Shown here piece by piece: positions 44,650-53,841 of a stretch of 64,000 nt of DNA; the stretch's first letter is position 1; the number at the start of each line of letters is the position of its first letter. The position numbers and the translations under genes are program-made. A model generated the notes under the pieces. It was not told where the DNA came from. It was given only the letters and a program-made list of their open reading frames with translations, and made no database searches. This DNA is from Moraxellaceae bacterium AER2_44_116 (GTDB lineage Bacteria; Pseudomonadota; Gammaproteobacteria; Pseudomonadales; Moraxellaceae). The stretch covers positions 62,001 through 126,000 of the forward strand of contig VIAD01000006.1 of assembly GCA_006546595.1 (NCBI GenBank). Reading direction: 5' to 3'.

Positions 44650-45353
44650 AATTAAAACTCACAAAAGGTGGAGATGTACAAGAAGGCAAGAAGTTCGATC
44701 TTCAAGACTTCATGAATACACTAAATACCTTAGACCCTCAAAATATTGGGTCTTGGCCTCTTCCCGTTAAAGTATTAGTTTACGTTATCGTTTTTATCTT
44801 GGTACTTGTGCTCGGTTATATGTTTGATATTTCTGCAATGAGAGAAACATATGCTTCTGGTGAGCAAGCACAGGAGACATTGCTGCAAGATTTTGAGCAG
44901 AAAGTATTCAAAGCTAACAACTTAGATGTCTATCAGAAGCAGTTAACGGATATGGAAGTTTCTTTTGGTTCTTTGTTAAAGCAGTTGCCTAAAGATACCG
45001 AAGTGCCTGAGTTACTCGAAGATGTTACCCATACAGGATTAGGTAGTGGTTTGGAGTTCGATGGTATTAATTTAGGAACAGAGGTTTCTAAAGAGTTTTA
45101 TGCAGAACTGCCAATTAGTATCAAGGTTCATGGTGATTTTCACGCGTTTGGTGCTTTTGTGAGTGGTGTTTCGGCATTACCTCGTATTGTTACCTTACAT
45201 GATCTAAAGATTGCCCCACTGCAAAATAAATTTGCTGACAGTGGTGCTCCCGTTTTAAGCATGGAAATACAGGCTAAAACGTATCGCTATAACGACGCAT
45301 CTTCGGGTGATGCGAAGAAGTCCGATAATAAAGATAAGAAAGGAGGGGCTTAA
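44646..45353 (+). CDS. pilO: Type IV pilus inner membrane protein PilO
   Basis: Heterodimer partner of PilN. Membrane helix at about 38-60, coiled coil, and the periplasmic ferredoxin-like domain with 'LPISIKVHGDFHAFGAFVSGVSALPRIV'. GTG start preceded by AAGGAGG, a near-perfect Shine-Dalgarno, and overlapping the pilN stop by four bases. 235 residues; Lys/Asp-rich C-terminal tail. Confidence 0.95.
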   Translation: MKLKLTKGGDVQEGKKFDLQDFMNTLNTLDPQNIGSWPLPVKVLVYVIVFILVLVLGYMFDISAMRETYASGEQAQETLLQDFEQKVFKANNLDVYQKQLTDMEVSFGSLLKQLPKDTEVPELLEDVTHTGLGSGLEFDGINLGTEVSKEFYAELPISIKVHGDFHAFGAFVSGVSALPRIVTLHDLKIAPLQNKFADSGAPVLSMEIQAKTYRYNDASSGDAKKSDNKDKKGGA

Positions 45354-45355
45354 TT

Positions 45356-45898
45356 ATGTCTAAGTCACTATCCTACAAGGTAATGAGCGTCAGCGTGGTG
45401 ATTTTAACTTTAGCAGGCTTATCGGGTTGTTCATCCAATTTTGACACGATGAAAGCGCAGATGGATGCTATTCGTGCCAAACCCCGCGGTCGAATTGAGC
45501 CACCGCCAGAGTTTACGCCTATGCCAACTTTTACCTATGCGGCTCACCAGTTACGCAGCCCATTTGTACCTCCTGTCGCATTGGAGGAGTTACTTGCCAC
45601 CGATCCTAATAAAAAAGTCGCCCCAGACTTCTCAAGACCACAAGAGTATTTGGAAAAGTATGGCTTAGAAGCACTGAGGATGCGTGGAACAATCATGAAA
45701 CCAGGCAGTACATTATATGGCTTGGTAGAGGATGCGGATGGTGGCGTTCAGCGCATTAAGATTGGCAATTATATGGGTAAAAATCATGGCAAAATTGTCG
45801 AAATTACACAAGGCCAAATTAATCTTATTGAAGTGGTCCCCGATGGGCGTGATGGCTGGGTTGAACGCCCGCGCAGCGTAGTAATGGCCGACAAGTAA
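45356..45898 (+). CDS. pilP: Type IV pilus lipoprotein PilP
   Basis: Periplasmic lipoprotein linking PilNO to the secretin. Lipobox 'LSGC' with Cys25; disordered Pro-rich linker with 'RSPF.P' (binds PilO); C-terminal beta domain with 'LRMRGTI' and 'VRIKIGNYMGKNHGKI'-type motifs. Shine-Dalgarno AAAGGAGG. 180 residues. Confidence 0.95.
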   Translation: MSKSLSYKVMSVSVVILTLAGLSGCSSNFDTMKAQMDAIRAKPRGRIEPPPEFTPMPTFTYAAHQLRSPFVPPVALEELLATDPNKKVAPDFSRPQEYLEKYGLEALRMRGTIMKPGSTLYGLVEDADGGVQRIKIGNYMGKNHGKIVEITQGQINLIEVVPDGRDGWVERPRSVVMADK

Positions 45899-45919
45899 GT
45901 CAAGGTTTGGAGAATACAA

Positions 45920-48142
45920 ATGATCAATCGGATCACAATGAACAATAACAAGCTTGCTGGGAAAAAAAGCATGTCAATCCATCGTATGGTTTTGGGTCTC
46001 GGCCTAATGTCGGTTTTGCAGATAGCAGGTGCGGCTGAACGACTAATATTGAAACAGGTTGATTTTGTAACGTTGCCAGGAGACGAAATTGAGGTGAAAT
46101 TGGGTTTTGATGACACCCCACCACAATTACAATCGTATCAAATCGAGAAGCCTGCACGTCTGGTATTCGACTTGCCAAACACAAAGAATGCCTTGGCTTC
46201 ACGTTACCTTAATTTGGGTAATGGTAATGCACGCAGCTTAACGGTCGTTGACAATCAAGAGCGTACACGTGTCGTCGTGAATCTCGGCGAGTTAAGTGGT
46301 TACGCAACTAGAGTTGAAGGTAATGCGCTCATCTTAAAAATAGGTAAGCAAGAACTGGCTGCTGCTGTTGCAGCCGTAGCTACTTCGCCTACAGCAACAA
46401 CCATGACAGCATCTCAGTCTGCACCGAGTGTGCCGACTACGAAAGTCACTAGGGTTGCCAAGGCCGTTGCCCAGCAAATTAGTGATATTAACTTCCATCG
46501 TGGTGGTCAAGGCGATGGGCAAATATTAATTGATTTATCCCAGTCTTCTATTCCTGTTGATGTTCAACAACAAGGTAATAAAATTATTGCACGTTTCTTA
46601 GGTGCAAAACTGCCCGAAAAACTTCGTCGTCGGTTAGATGTTAGTGATTTTGCCACGCCTGTTAAGAGTATTGATGCTTATAACGAGGGTGCTAATGGGG
46701 TGATGGTTATTCAACCTCAGGGTGAGTTTGAATATTTGGCGTACCAAGCAGATAATAAACTGACTATTAGTGTTAAGCCTATTTTAGCGGATGGTCCAAA
46801 GCGTAAGAAAGAGTTTACCTATACAGGTGAAAAGCTGTCGTTGAACTTCCAAGACATTGAAGTGCGGTCAGTGCTTCAGTTGATTGCTGATTTTACCTCG
46901 TTAAATTTGGTTGCTAGTGATACCGTATCAGGACGTATTACCTTGCGATTACAAAACGTGCCGTGGGATCAAGCATTAGAGTTAATTTTAAAAACGAAGG
47001 GCTTAGACAAGCGTACTGTTGGTAATGTGATGTTAGTTGCACCAGCAGATGAGATTGCTGCTCGTGAACGTTTAGAGTTAGAAGCTGCCAATCAGAGTGA
47101 GCAACTCGCCACGTTGCGTTCGGAATATATTCAAGTCAGTTATGCAAAAGCTGCCGATTTACAAACAATGATTACTTCGGGGATCAATGCGGGTACAAAC
47201 CAAGGTCAGGGTGGTAATAGTACGTTATTGAGTAGTCGAGGCAGTGTATCTATTGATGCACGTACTAATACGTTGATTGTTCAAGATACACCAAAGAAAA
47301 TTGAAGAAATCAGAGAGCTGATTGCTAAGTTAGATGTGCCTGTTAAGCAAGTGATGATTGAAGCGCGTATTGTTGTTGCCACCACCAATTTTTCTAAAGA
47401 TTTGGGTGTGAAGTGGGGTGTAGCCCACGATAATATCGGCAATAATAAGCGGCTCATGGCGGGTGGTACAAGGCAGACCCTTAACGACATTAGCTCTTCA
47501 AAGCTAGATACAACAACGGGGATTCGTACTTACGATATTAAAACGCCCTCCGATTTAGCCGTAGATTTGGGTATTGATAAAATCGGTGCTAGCTCAATTG
47601 CGGTGGGTATCATGAATTCAGATAATATTGTGCTGGATTTAGAGTTATCTGCGTTGCAATCAGATGGTCATGGTGAAGTTGTTGCGACACCAAAAGTATT
47701 AACCGCAGATAAGCAAAAAGCACTTATCGCATCAGGTAAGCAAATTCCTTACAATGAAGCAAGTTCGAGTGGTGCGTCAGCTATCAAGTTTATTAATGCA
47801 GAGCTACGTTTAGAAGTGACTCCAAGTATTACGCCAGATGGTCGTATTAACATGGAGTTGTTTATCAATAAAGATAGTGCAGGTGAATCATTAGCTAATG
47901 GTGCACTAACGATTAATACGAATCGTATTGCAACAACGGTTTTGGTTGATGATGGCCAAACTGTCGTACTCGGTGGCATATTCAGTAATGAAACCAGCAA
48001 AGGTGTTACTAAAACCCCATTATTAGGCGATATTCCTTATTTAGGGCGTTTGTTCCGTCAGGATGTCACGCGTAATGATAAACAAGAGTTGTTGATTTTC
48101 GTGACACCACGTTTGTTAACAGATTCGATTGCTAGTAAATAA
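45920..48142 (+). CDS. pilQ: Type IV pilus secretin PilQ
   Basis: Outer membrane channel for the pilus. Signal sequence ending near 'GAA', two AMIN domains (about 45-140 and 185-290) that bind peptidoglycan, STN/N0 domain ('LNFQDIEVRSVLQLIADFT'), N1 domain, then the secretin core with 'VMIEARIVVATTNFSKDLGVKWG' and 'DGQTVVLGGIF'. 740 residues. The signal peptide has a long N-region; ATG at 45920 has TGGAG upstream. Confidence 0.96.
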   Translation: MINRITMNNNKLAGKKSMSIHRMVLGLGLMSVLQIAGAAERLILKQVDFVTLPGDEIEVKLGFDDTPPQLQSYQIEKPARLVFDLPNTKNALASRYLNLGNGNARSLTVVDNQERTRVVVNLGELSGYATRVEGNALILKIGKQELAAAVAAVATSPTATTMTASQSAPSVPTTKVTRVAKAVAQQISDINFHRGGQGDGQILIDLSQSSIPVDVQQQGNKIIARFLGAKLPEKLRRRLDVSDFATPVKSIDAYNEGANGVMVIQPQGEFEYLAYQADNKLTISVKPILADGPKRKKEFTYTGEKLSLNFQDIEVRSVLQLIADFTSLNLVASDTVSGRITLRLQNVPWDQALELILKTKGLDKRTVGNVMLVAPADEIAARERLELEAANQSEQLATLRSEYIQVSYAKAADLQTMITSGINAGTNQGQGGNSTLLSSRGSVSIDARTNTLIVQDTPKKIEEIRELIAKLDVPVKQVMIEARIVVATTNFSKDLGVKWGVAHDNIGNNKRLMAGGTRQTLNDISSSKLDTTTGIRTYDIKTPSDLAVDLGIDKIGASSIAVGIMNSDNIVLDLELSALQSDGHGEVVATPKVLTADKQKALIASGKQIPYNEASSSGASAIKFINAELRLEVTPSITPDGRINMELFINKDSAGESLANGALTINTNRIATTVLVDDGQTVVLGGIFSNETSKGVTKTPLLGDIPYLGRLFRQDVTRNDKQELLIFVTPRLLTDSIASK

Positions 48143-48159
48143 GCGATAGGTAAAAAAGA

Positions 48160-48678
48160 TTGGTTACCTGTCGTAATATCTTCTTAGTAGGACCAATGGG
48201 GGCGGGTAAAACCACCATTGGTCGTTATTTAGCTGAAATGCTGCATTGGCACTTTTTAGACAGTGATCATGAGATTGAAGCACGCACAGGTGCTAGTATT
48301 CCTTGGATTTTTGATAAGGAAGGCGAAGAGGGGTTTCGTCGGCGCGAAGAGTCGATGATTGCTGAGCTAACCCGTTTGCGCCATGTTGTCTTAGCGACAG
48401 GGGGCGGGGCAATACTGCGTCAAAGTAATCGTCAAAATTTACATCAGCGTGGAACGGTCATTTACTTAGATACGCCTGTATCTATGCAATTAGAGCGGAC
48501 AGCAATGGATCGCAATAGACCTTTGTTGCAAACGCCTAATCCAGAACAACGTCTTATTGATTTACTTCGTGTTCGTGATCCTTTGTATCGTGAAACGGCT
48601 CATTTGGTCGTCCCTACGACGGATGGCTGCGCGCGTGATCTTGCTCAACGAATTCTATTGTCGTTATCCACTTTGTAA
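48160..48678 (+). CDS. aroK: Shikimate kinase
   Basis: Phosphorylates shikimate in the aromatic amino acid pathway. P-loop G11-P-M-G-A-G-K-T18, shikimate-binding 'DSDHEIEARTG', 'GGGAILR' and lid Arg 'DRNRPLL'. 172 residues. The start must be TTG at 48160: an in-frame TAA lies nine bases upstream and the next ATG is beyond the first part of the P-loop. Follows pilQ, as in Pseudomonas. Confidence 0.95.
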   Translation: MVTCRNIFLVGPMGAGKTTIGRYLAEMLHWHFLDSDHEIEARTGASIPWIFDKEGEEGFRRREESMIAELTRLRHVVLATGGGAILRQSNRQNLHQRGTVIYLDTPVSMQLERTAMDRNRPLLQTPNPEQRLIDLLRVRDPLYRETAHLVVPTTDGCARDLAQRILLSLSTL

Positions 48679-48746
48679 TATTTTCTTTTTTGACGTGATG
48701 GTAATGATGCGTTTTGCAAGAAAACTCTAATAAGTTGTGCTTTAGC

Positions 48747-48776
48747 ATGACGTTTTATCCGCAACTCCGTTAAAAT
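48747..48776 (+). promoter_or_regulatory. Candidate sigma-70 promoter of aroB
   Basis: ATGACG (-35-like) and TAAAAT (-10) with an 18-base spacer in the 131-base aroK-aroB gap. Confidence 0.35.
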
Positions 48777-48809
48777 TAGCCTATCTTTTAATTTTTAGTT
48801 CTTAAATCC

Positions 48810-49916
48810 ATGCAAACTTTAACTGTCGCACTCAGTGAACGTACCTATCCTATTTTTATTGGCGAGCATTTATTAACACAAGAACATTGCTTTAAACCGT
48901 ATCTCAAGGCCAAACAAATATTGATTGTCAGTAATACGACGGTTGCTCCTCTCTATTTAGCGCAAGTGCAAGCAACACTGAACGCACAGGGTTATGTGGT
49001 TGAAACGCATATTTTGCCTGACGGTGAGCAATATAAAGACATCGCACATGTTGAAGGGATTTTTACTTCATTACTTGAAAAACGTTTTAATCGTGATTGT
49101 GCCTTGATTGCCTTGGGTGGTGGTGTTGTTGGTGATATGACGGGTTTTGCTGCGGCGTGTTATCAACGTGGTGTATCATTTTTACAAATACCAACGACAT
49201 TATTAGCACAAGTTGATTCTTCGGTGGGGGGGAAAACAGGCGTTAATCATCCTTTAGGCAAAAACATGATCGGTGCGTTTAAGCAACCTGTCGCTGTTTT
49301 AGCAGATACTTCGGTACTCGATACGTTGAATGATCGTGAATATGCTGCTGGTCTTGCAGAAGTGATTAAATACGGCTTAATTCGGGATGTCCCATTTTTA
49401 GTTTGGCTAGAAGATAACATCCAAGGATTGGTTGCCCGAGACAAAGTGTTGTTGGCAGAAGCTATTGCACGCTCTTGTCAAAATAAAGCTGATGTTGTTG
49501 CCGCCGATGAACTTGAAGCAAACGATTTACGCGCATTATTAAATTTAGGCCATACGTTTGGTCATGCTATTGAGACCGCGATGGGGTATGGCGTATGGCT
49601 GCATGGTGAGGCAGTGGCAACGGGCATGTTAATGGCTGCTGATTTATCATGGCGTTTAGGTTATTTATCGGCTGCTGATGTCGAACGCGTCAAGCGACTA
49701 TTGATCGCCGCTAATTTGCCTGTTATTCCTCCTGATAGTATTTCATCCGCAGAGTTTTTGAATTTAATGGCGGTGGATAAAAAAGTCTTAGCGGGGAAAT
49801 TGCGTCTCGTTTTACTGACATCATTAGGTCATGCAATCGTGACCGCTGATTTTCCGTTGGCCACCTTAGAGAAAACCTTAGCGGCAGGCACACAATTGGG
49901 TCAACTGTATGATTAA
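48810..49916 (+). CDS. aroB: 3-dehydroquinate synthase
   Basis: Converts DAHP to 3-dehydroquinate using NAD and a divalent metal. NAD-binding 'ALGGGVVGDMTGFAAACYQRG', 'TTLLAQVDSSVGGKTGVNH', and metal ligands in 'NLGHTFGHAIE' and 'HGEAVATGM'. 368 residues, family-typical. Overlaps the SPOR-protein gene by eight bases. Confidence 0.97.
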   Translation: MQTLTVALSERTYPIFIGEHLLTQEHCFKPYLKAKQILIVSNTTVAPLYLAQVQATLNAQGYVVETHILPDGEQYKDIAHVEGIFTSLLEKRFNRDCALIALGGGVVGDMTGFAAACYQRGVSFLQIPTTLLAQVDSSVGGKTGVNHPLGKNMIGAFKQPVAVLADTSVLDTLNDREYAAGLAEVIKYGLIRDVPFLVWLEDNIQGLVARDKVLLAEAIARSCQNKADVVAADELEANDLRALLNLGHTFGHAIETAMGYGVWLHGEAVATGMLMAADLSWRLGYLSAADVERVKRLLIAANLPVIPPDSISSAEFLNLMAVDKKVLAGKLRLVLLTSLGHAIVTADFPLATLEKTLAAGTQLGQLYD

Positions 49917-50619
49917 TTTTCAGTCTCGTTGGTGGTTGCCCGTGATGGGGGTTAGCTTGGCCATATTGATTGTGGATATGACTGTTGTCGCCATCAAGGG
50001 ACGTAATGCCGAGAAAGCACCATCAATTCAAGACGTTTTCCAAGGTGAAACGCATGAGTTTTCTGATGATTTAGGCCAGTTGCGTTCTGTTGTGCCTCCA
50101 ACCGATTATGTGGCGACTGAGCCCGAAAATCATGGACCTCAATATCGTACTGCTGACTGGTTGAAAGCACAGGGGTCATTGGCATGGACGCTGCAAGTTA
50201 TGGCAGTTGAGGATGAGGAAGTCGCTAAATCTTATTTAGCCAAGCGTGAAGATAAAGAGCAATTTGCCTATTTTATGTATAAAGAAGGTGAAAAAACAGA
50301 ATATATCGTCATCTATGGTAATTTTGTGACGATGGAGCTTGCTCTTGGAGTGGCCGATACCACTGATTTTAGTTTGCCAGAAGGGATAAGAGCGGGACCA
50401 GAAAAGTTTATGACGTATGTTCCGCATGTGCCGTTGATTCAACCTGCCATTGATCAACCGCCGCCTGCAAAATACGGTGCTGTACCGATTATTCCAGCCG
50501 AAAATAACAATCCTGAAAGTGAAGTTGTCAGCCCTTCAACTGAAGTATCACCACTTGGTTCTGAAAATAGCACAAATAGTGCGTTGCCAGAAATAAAACC
50601 AGAAGTTGATCCCTTTTAG
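49909..50619 (+). CDS. SPOR-domain membrane protein (DamX-like)
   Basis: 236 residues: membrane helix (about 9-28), linker, a SPOR-type domain at about 91-172 ('AWTLQVMAVEDEEVAKSYLAK' ... 'IVIYGNF'), then a Pro/Ser/Glu-rich tail of about 60 residues. SPOR domains bind denuded septal peptidoglycan; the aroK-aroB-damX order supports a division-associated role. The position of the domain in the middle rather than at the C-terminus is unusual for DamX. Confidence 0.75.
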   Translation: MINFQSRWWLPVMGVSLAILIVDMTVVAIKGRNAEKAPSIQDVFQGETHEFSDDLGQLRSVVPPTDYVATEPENHGPQYRTADWLKAQGSLAWTLQVMAVEDEEVAKSYLAKREDKEQFAYFMYKEGEKTEYIVIYGNFVTMELALGVADTTDFSLPEGIRAGPEKFMTYVPHVPLIQPAIDQPPPAKYGAVPIIPAENNNPESEVVSPSTEVSPLGSENSTNSALPEIKPEVDPF

Positions 50620-50678
50620 TTTTTGGGATATAGCGAGTAATACATACTAACGTTAACTTATGACCGAAGTAATTAGCG

Positions 50679-51035
50679 ATGACAGCAACAAAATGTTCGT
50701 TGTGCGGTGATGCATTTGTTTGTGGGAGTCATAATAGTCAGCCCTGTTGGTGCAGTCTATTACCCGCTATTATGCCAATAACGGAGGGTCAGGATTGCTA
50801 TTGTCCTGTGTGTTTAAAAGCTGTTATTCGAGAAGAAGTGACCAGTTTTTTGCAAAATAACCCCGTAAAAATAGCTATTCCTTCGCAATACTACACCAAG
50901 GAATTAGTTCAAGATATTGATTATTATTTGGAAAATGGCAACTTTATTTTTACCGAGTGGTATCACCGAAAACGTGGTTCATGCTGTGGTAATGGTTGTC
51001 GGCATTGTCCTTATAGCCATGAGAATGTGAGATAA
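50679..51035 (+). CDS. Cysteine-rich CWC / DUF5522 fusion protein
   Basis: 118 residues in two parts. N-terminal 'KCSLCGDAFVCG' and 'PCWCSLL' plus 'CYCPVCL' match the Cys-rich CWC family, which should bind metal through 6-8 Cys. The C-terminal 'GNFIFTEWYHRKRGSCCGNG' followed by C-R-H-C-P-Y matches DUF5522. The two are, from memory, often separate proteins; here they are joined. Function unknown. Sits between the damX-like gene and hemE. Confidence 0.75.
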   Translation: MTATKCSLCGDAFVCGSHNSQPCWCSLLPAIMPITEGQDCYCPVCLKAVIREEVTSFLQNNPVKIAIPSQYYTKELVQDIDYYLENGNFIFTEWYHRKRGSCCGNGCRHCPYSHENVR

Positions 51036-51077
51036 TCTACTAAATCATTCTATTTTTCTCTTGTTCAAAGGTTACTT

Positions 51078-52142
51078 ATGTCTCCTCTAAAAAATGATCG
51101 TTTTTTGCGTGCTTTATTACGCCAACCTGTTGATGTCACGCCCGTTTGGATGATGCGTCAAGCGGGGCGTTATTTACCTGAGTATCGTGCCACGCGCCAA
51201 CAAGCTGGCGACTTTATGGCACTGTGCAAAAATCACGACTTGGCGTGCGAAGTGACGTTACAGCCCTTGGAACGCTATCCCTTAGATGCCGCTATTTTAT
51301 TCTCCGATATTTTGACTATTCCTGATGCGATGGGCTTGGGTTTGTATTTTGAAACAGGTGAAGGCCCGCGTTTTAAAAAGACCGTTCGCACCGAAGCTGA
51401 TGTTCAAGCCTTGCCTATTCCTAATGCGGACAGTGATTTAGGCTATGTCATGAACGCGGTGAAAACCATTCGTGGCGCATTAAATGGCCGTGTGCCGTTG
51501 ATTGGTTTTTCGGGCAGTCCGTGGACATTAGCGACCTATATGATTGAAGGTGGCTCAAGCCGCGATTTTCGTGCCGCTAAAAACATGATGTATCAGCAAC
51601 CGCAAGTCTTACATCAATTATTAGATAAATTAGCCTTGTCTATTATTGAGTATCTCAATGCTCAAATTCGAGCAGGTGCACAAGCGGTGCAGATTTTTGA
51701 TAGTTGGGGTGGCGCATTATCTGCTGCGGCCTATCAAGAATTTTCTTTGGCCTATATGCAAAAAATTGTTGATGGTTTGATTAAAGAACATGACGGTCGT
51801 CCAGTGCCTGTCATTCTTTTTACCAAAGGTGGTGGTTTGTGGTTGGAGTCAATGGCAGCGACAGGCGTGGCGGCACTTGGTTTAGATTGGACGATAGATA
51901 TTGGTGCGGCGCGTAGCCGTGTGGGTTCAAAAGTGGCCTTGCAAGGAAATATGGATCCCTCGGTATTGTATGGAACGCCAACACGTATTCGTGCAGAAGT
52001 CGCTAATATCTTGGCAAGCTTTGGTCACGGTGAAGGTCATGTGATGAATTTAGGGCATGGTATCGACCAATTCACCAATCCTGAACATGCGGGTGCATTT
52101 ATTGACGCAGTGCATGAATTAAGTGCGAAGTACCATCAATAA
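51078..52142 (+). CDS. hemE: Uroporphyrinogen decarboxylase
   Basis: Decarboxylates uroporphyrinogen III to coproporphyrinogen III in haem synthesis. Signature 'PVWMMRQAGRYLPEYRATR' near the N-terminus with the substrate-binding Arg residues, 'ILFSDILTIPDAMG' with the catalytic Asp, and 'GFSGSPWTLATYMIEG'. 354 residues as in E. coli. Confidence 0.98.
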   Translation: MSPLKNDRFLRALLRQPVDVTPVWMMRQAGRYLPEYRATRQQAGDFMALCKNHDLACEVTLQPLERYPLDAAILFSDILTIPDAMGLGLYFETGEGPRFKKTVRTEADVQALPIPNADSDLGYVMNAVKTIRGALNGRVPLIGFSGSPWTLATYMIEGGSSRDFRAAKNMMYQQPQVLHQLLDKLALSIIEYLNAQIRAGAQAVQIFDSWGGALSAAAYQEFSLAYMQKIVDGLIKEHDGRPVPVILFTKGGGLWLESMAATGVAALGLDWTIDIGAARSRVGSKVALQGNMDPSVLYGTPTRIRAEVANILASFGHGEGHVMNLGHGIDQFTNPEHAGAFIDAVHELSAKYHQ

Positions 52143-52160
52143 TGACATAGGTCATTCAGA

Positions 52161-52191
52161 CAAACACCCTGTTGAATTGTGGGGTGTTTTG
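52161..52191 (+). terminator. Terminator of hemE
   Basis: AAACACCC pairs with GGGTGTTT around a 12-base loop, ending in TTTTGT. Confidence 0.7.
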
Positions 52192-52259
52192 TCTTCGATT
52201 TGCCAAGTACATCACAAACATTCGCTGTTTTTTACCTATCGCCCCAAAAAGGCATCATT

Positions 52260-52276
52260 TGCACACTTCTAGTGCG
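52260..52276 (+). promoter_or_regulatory. NtrC-type binding site upstream of amtB
   Basis: TGCAC-N7-GTGCG, nearly the NtrC consensus dyad TGCAC-N7-GTGCA, centred about 52 bases before the predicted start site; a plausible enhancer. Confidence 0.6.
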
Positions 52277-52292
52277 ATATTTTTTTATAAAG

Positions 52293-52309
52293 TTGGCCTT
52301 TTTTTTGCA
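52293..52309 (+). promoter_or_regulatory. Sigma-54 promoter of amtB
   Basis: TTGGCC-N6-TTTGCA: GG and GC separated by ten bases, fitting TTGGCAC-N5-TTGCA almost fully. Predicted transcription start near 52320. Together with the upstream NtrC-type dyad it indicates nitrogen-limitation control. Confidence 0.75.
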
Positions 52310-52345
52310 TGATAACCAAGTAATAGCTACTTGGAGTCGTGAGTT

Positions 52346-53665
52346 ATGAAAAAGCCTGTCGCCTTGTTACGATGGCTTGGCCTTGCCAGTTTGCTGTCTG
52401 TATCGTCTTTTGTCTGTGCCGAAACAGCACCTTACGTGACGACTGTCGATAAAGTCAGTGCAGGAGATACCGCATGGATGCTCACTTCAACAGCCTTAGT
52501 TTTATTAATGACTATTCCCGGCCTCGCCCTATTTTATAGCGGCATGGTGCGTAAAAAAAATGTCTTGGCAACAGCCTTACAAAGTTTTGCCATTTGCGCG
52601 TTGGTGACAGTGGTATGGGTTGTAGTAGGGTATAGCTTGGCATTTACACCCAGCGAGAGCCCTTATATTGGCAGTCTGAGTCGTTTATTTTTAGATGGCA
52701 TGACCTTTGATAAAGTGCAAGGGTTAATCAGTGTTAGTCATATCGCACCGACTATTCCTGAGTCTGTGATGGTGATGTTTCAACTGACGTTTGCCATTAT
52801 TACGCCTGCACTTATTACGGGGGCATTTGCCGAGCGGATGCGTTTTAGTGCCTTGGCTGTTTTTATGGTGTTGTGGTCGATATTCGTATATGCGCCTGTC
52901 GCGCATTGGGTTTGGGAGCCAACGGGTTGGTTGGCAGCAATGGGCGCATTGGATTTTGCAGGTGGTACAGTGGTGCATATCAATGCAGGGGCAGCAGGTT
53001 TAGTGTGTGCTTTTATGTTGGGAAAACGCCAAGGTTATGGTCGTGAGCCATTTTTCCCGAATAATTTGATGTACACCTTGATGGGCGCATCGTTGTTGTG
53101 GGTGGGTTGGTTTGGTTTTAATGCAGGCTCGGCACTCGCGGCGGATGGTCGTGCAGGGATGGCCATGTTGGTGACGCAGGTAGCAGCAGCCACAGGCACC
53201 TTAGGTTGGTTATTAGTTGAGTTTATTTTAAGAGGCCGTGTTTCTTTATTGGGGGCGTGTTCAGGTGCGGTGGCTGGTTTAGTCGCGATTACGCCCGCAT
53301 CAGGTTTTGTGGATGTAAAATCCGCGCTCATTATTGGTGCAATAGCGGGGGTTTGCTGTTACTGGGGAGCAACAGGTTTAAAGCGTCTATTAGGTGCAGA
53401 TGACTCCTTAGATGTCTTTGGTATTCATGGCATAGGCGGTATTGTTGGTGCGCTGTTAACGGGTGTTTTTGCCTCTAAACAATTATCAGGGGTGGATGTC
53501 AGCTTTCTCACGCAAGCCATAGGCGCGTTCAGCACCCTGATTTATAGCGGATTAGTGTCGTGGATCATTCTATTAGTTATTGATTGGACGATTGGCCTAC
53601 GTGTTGACCAAGATCAAGAACACTTAGGTCTTGACTTGTCACAACATGGAGAACAAGTCCCTTGA
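52346..53665 (+). CDS. amtB: Ammonium transporter AmtB
   Basis: Trimeric inner membrane ammonium channel. Signal-peptide-like start, then 11 membrane helices; pore residues include D203 and H211 in 'DFAGGTVVHINAG' and the second pore His361 in 'FGIHGIGGIVGALLTG'. 439 residues. No glnK gene is adjacent, unlike the usual glnK-amtB operon; PII must be encoded elsewhere. Confidence 0.96.
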   Translation: MKKPVALLRWLGLASLLSVSSFVCAETAPYVTTVDKVSAGDTAWMLTSTALVLLMTIPGLALFYSGMVRKKNVLATALQSFAICALVTVVWVVVGYSLAFTPSESPYIGSLSRLFLDGMTFDKVQGLISVSHIAPTIPESVMVMFQLTFAIITPALITGAFAERMRFSALAVFMVLWSIFVYAPVAHWVWEPTGWLAAMGALDFAGGTVVHINAGAAGLVCAFMLGKRQGYGREPFFPNNLMYTLMGASLLWVGWFGFNAGSALAADGRAGMAMLVTQVAAATGTLGWLLVEFILRGRVSLLGACSGAVAGLVAITPASGFVDVKSALIIGAIAGVCCYWGATGLKRLLGADDSLDVFGIHGIGGIVGALLTGVFASKQLSGVDVSFLTQAIGAFSTLIYSGLVSWIILLVIDWTIGLRVDQDQEHLGLDLSQHGEQVP

Positions 53666-53713
53666 AATGGTTAAGACTTGTGCCTTAGTTGAGAGAGGTG
53701 CAAGCATTGATGA

Positions 53714-53741
53714 GTACGGGCGGTTAGCAAGCCGCCCATAC
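53714..53741 (+). terminator. Terminator/REP-like hairpin after amtB
   Basis: GTACGGGCGG / CCGCCCATAC, 9 of 10 pairs, around TTAGCAAG, followed by GTTTTATTT. Shape and GTA-GGGCG core recall the repeats at 2391-2461 and 12308. Confidence 0.65.
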
Positions 53742-53841
53742 GTTTTATTTGCAATATACTGTTCATACTTGCGGTCATACAAGCCATGTATTATTCAATA
53801 GTCTCGCATTTCCCTCTTCACCATGACGGAGAACACACATC

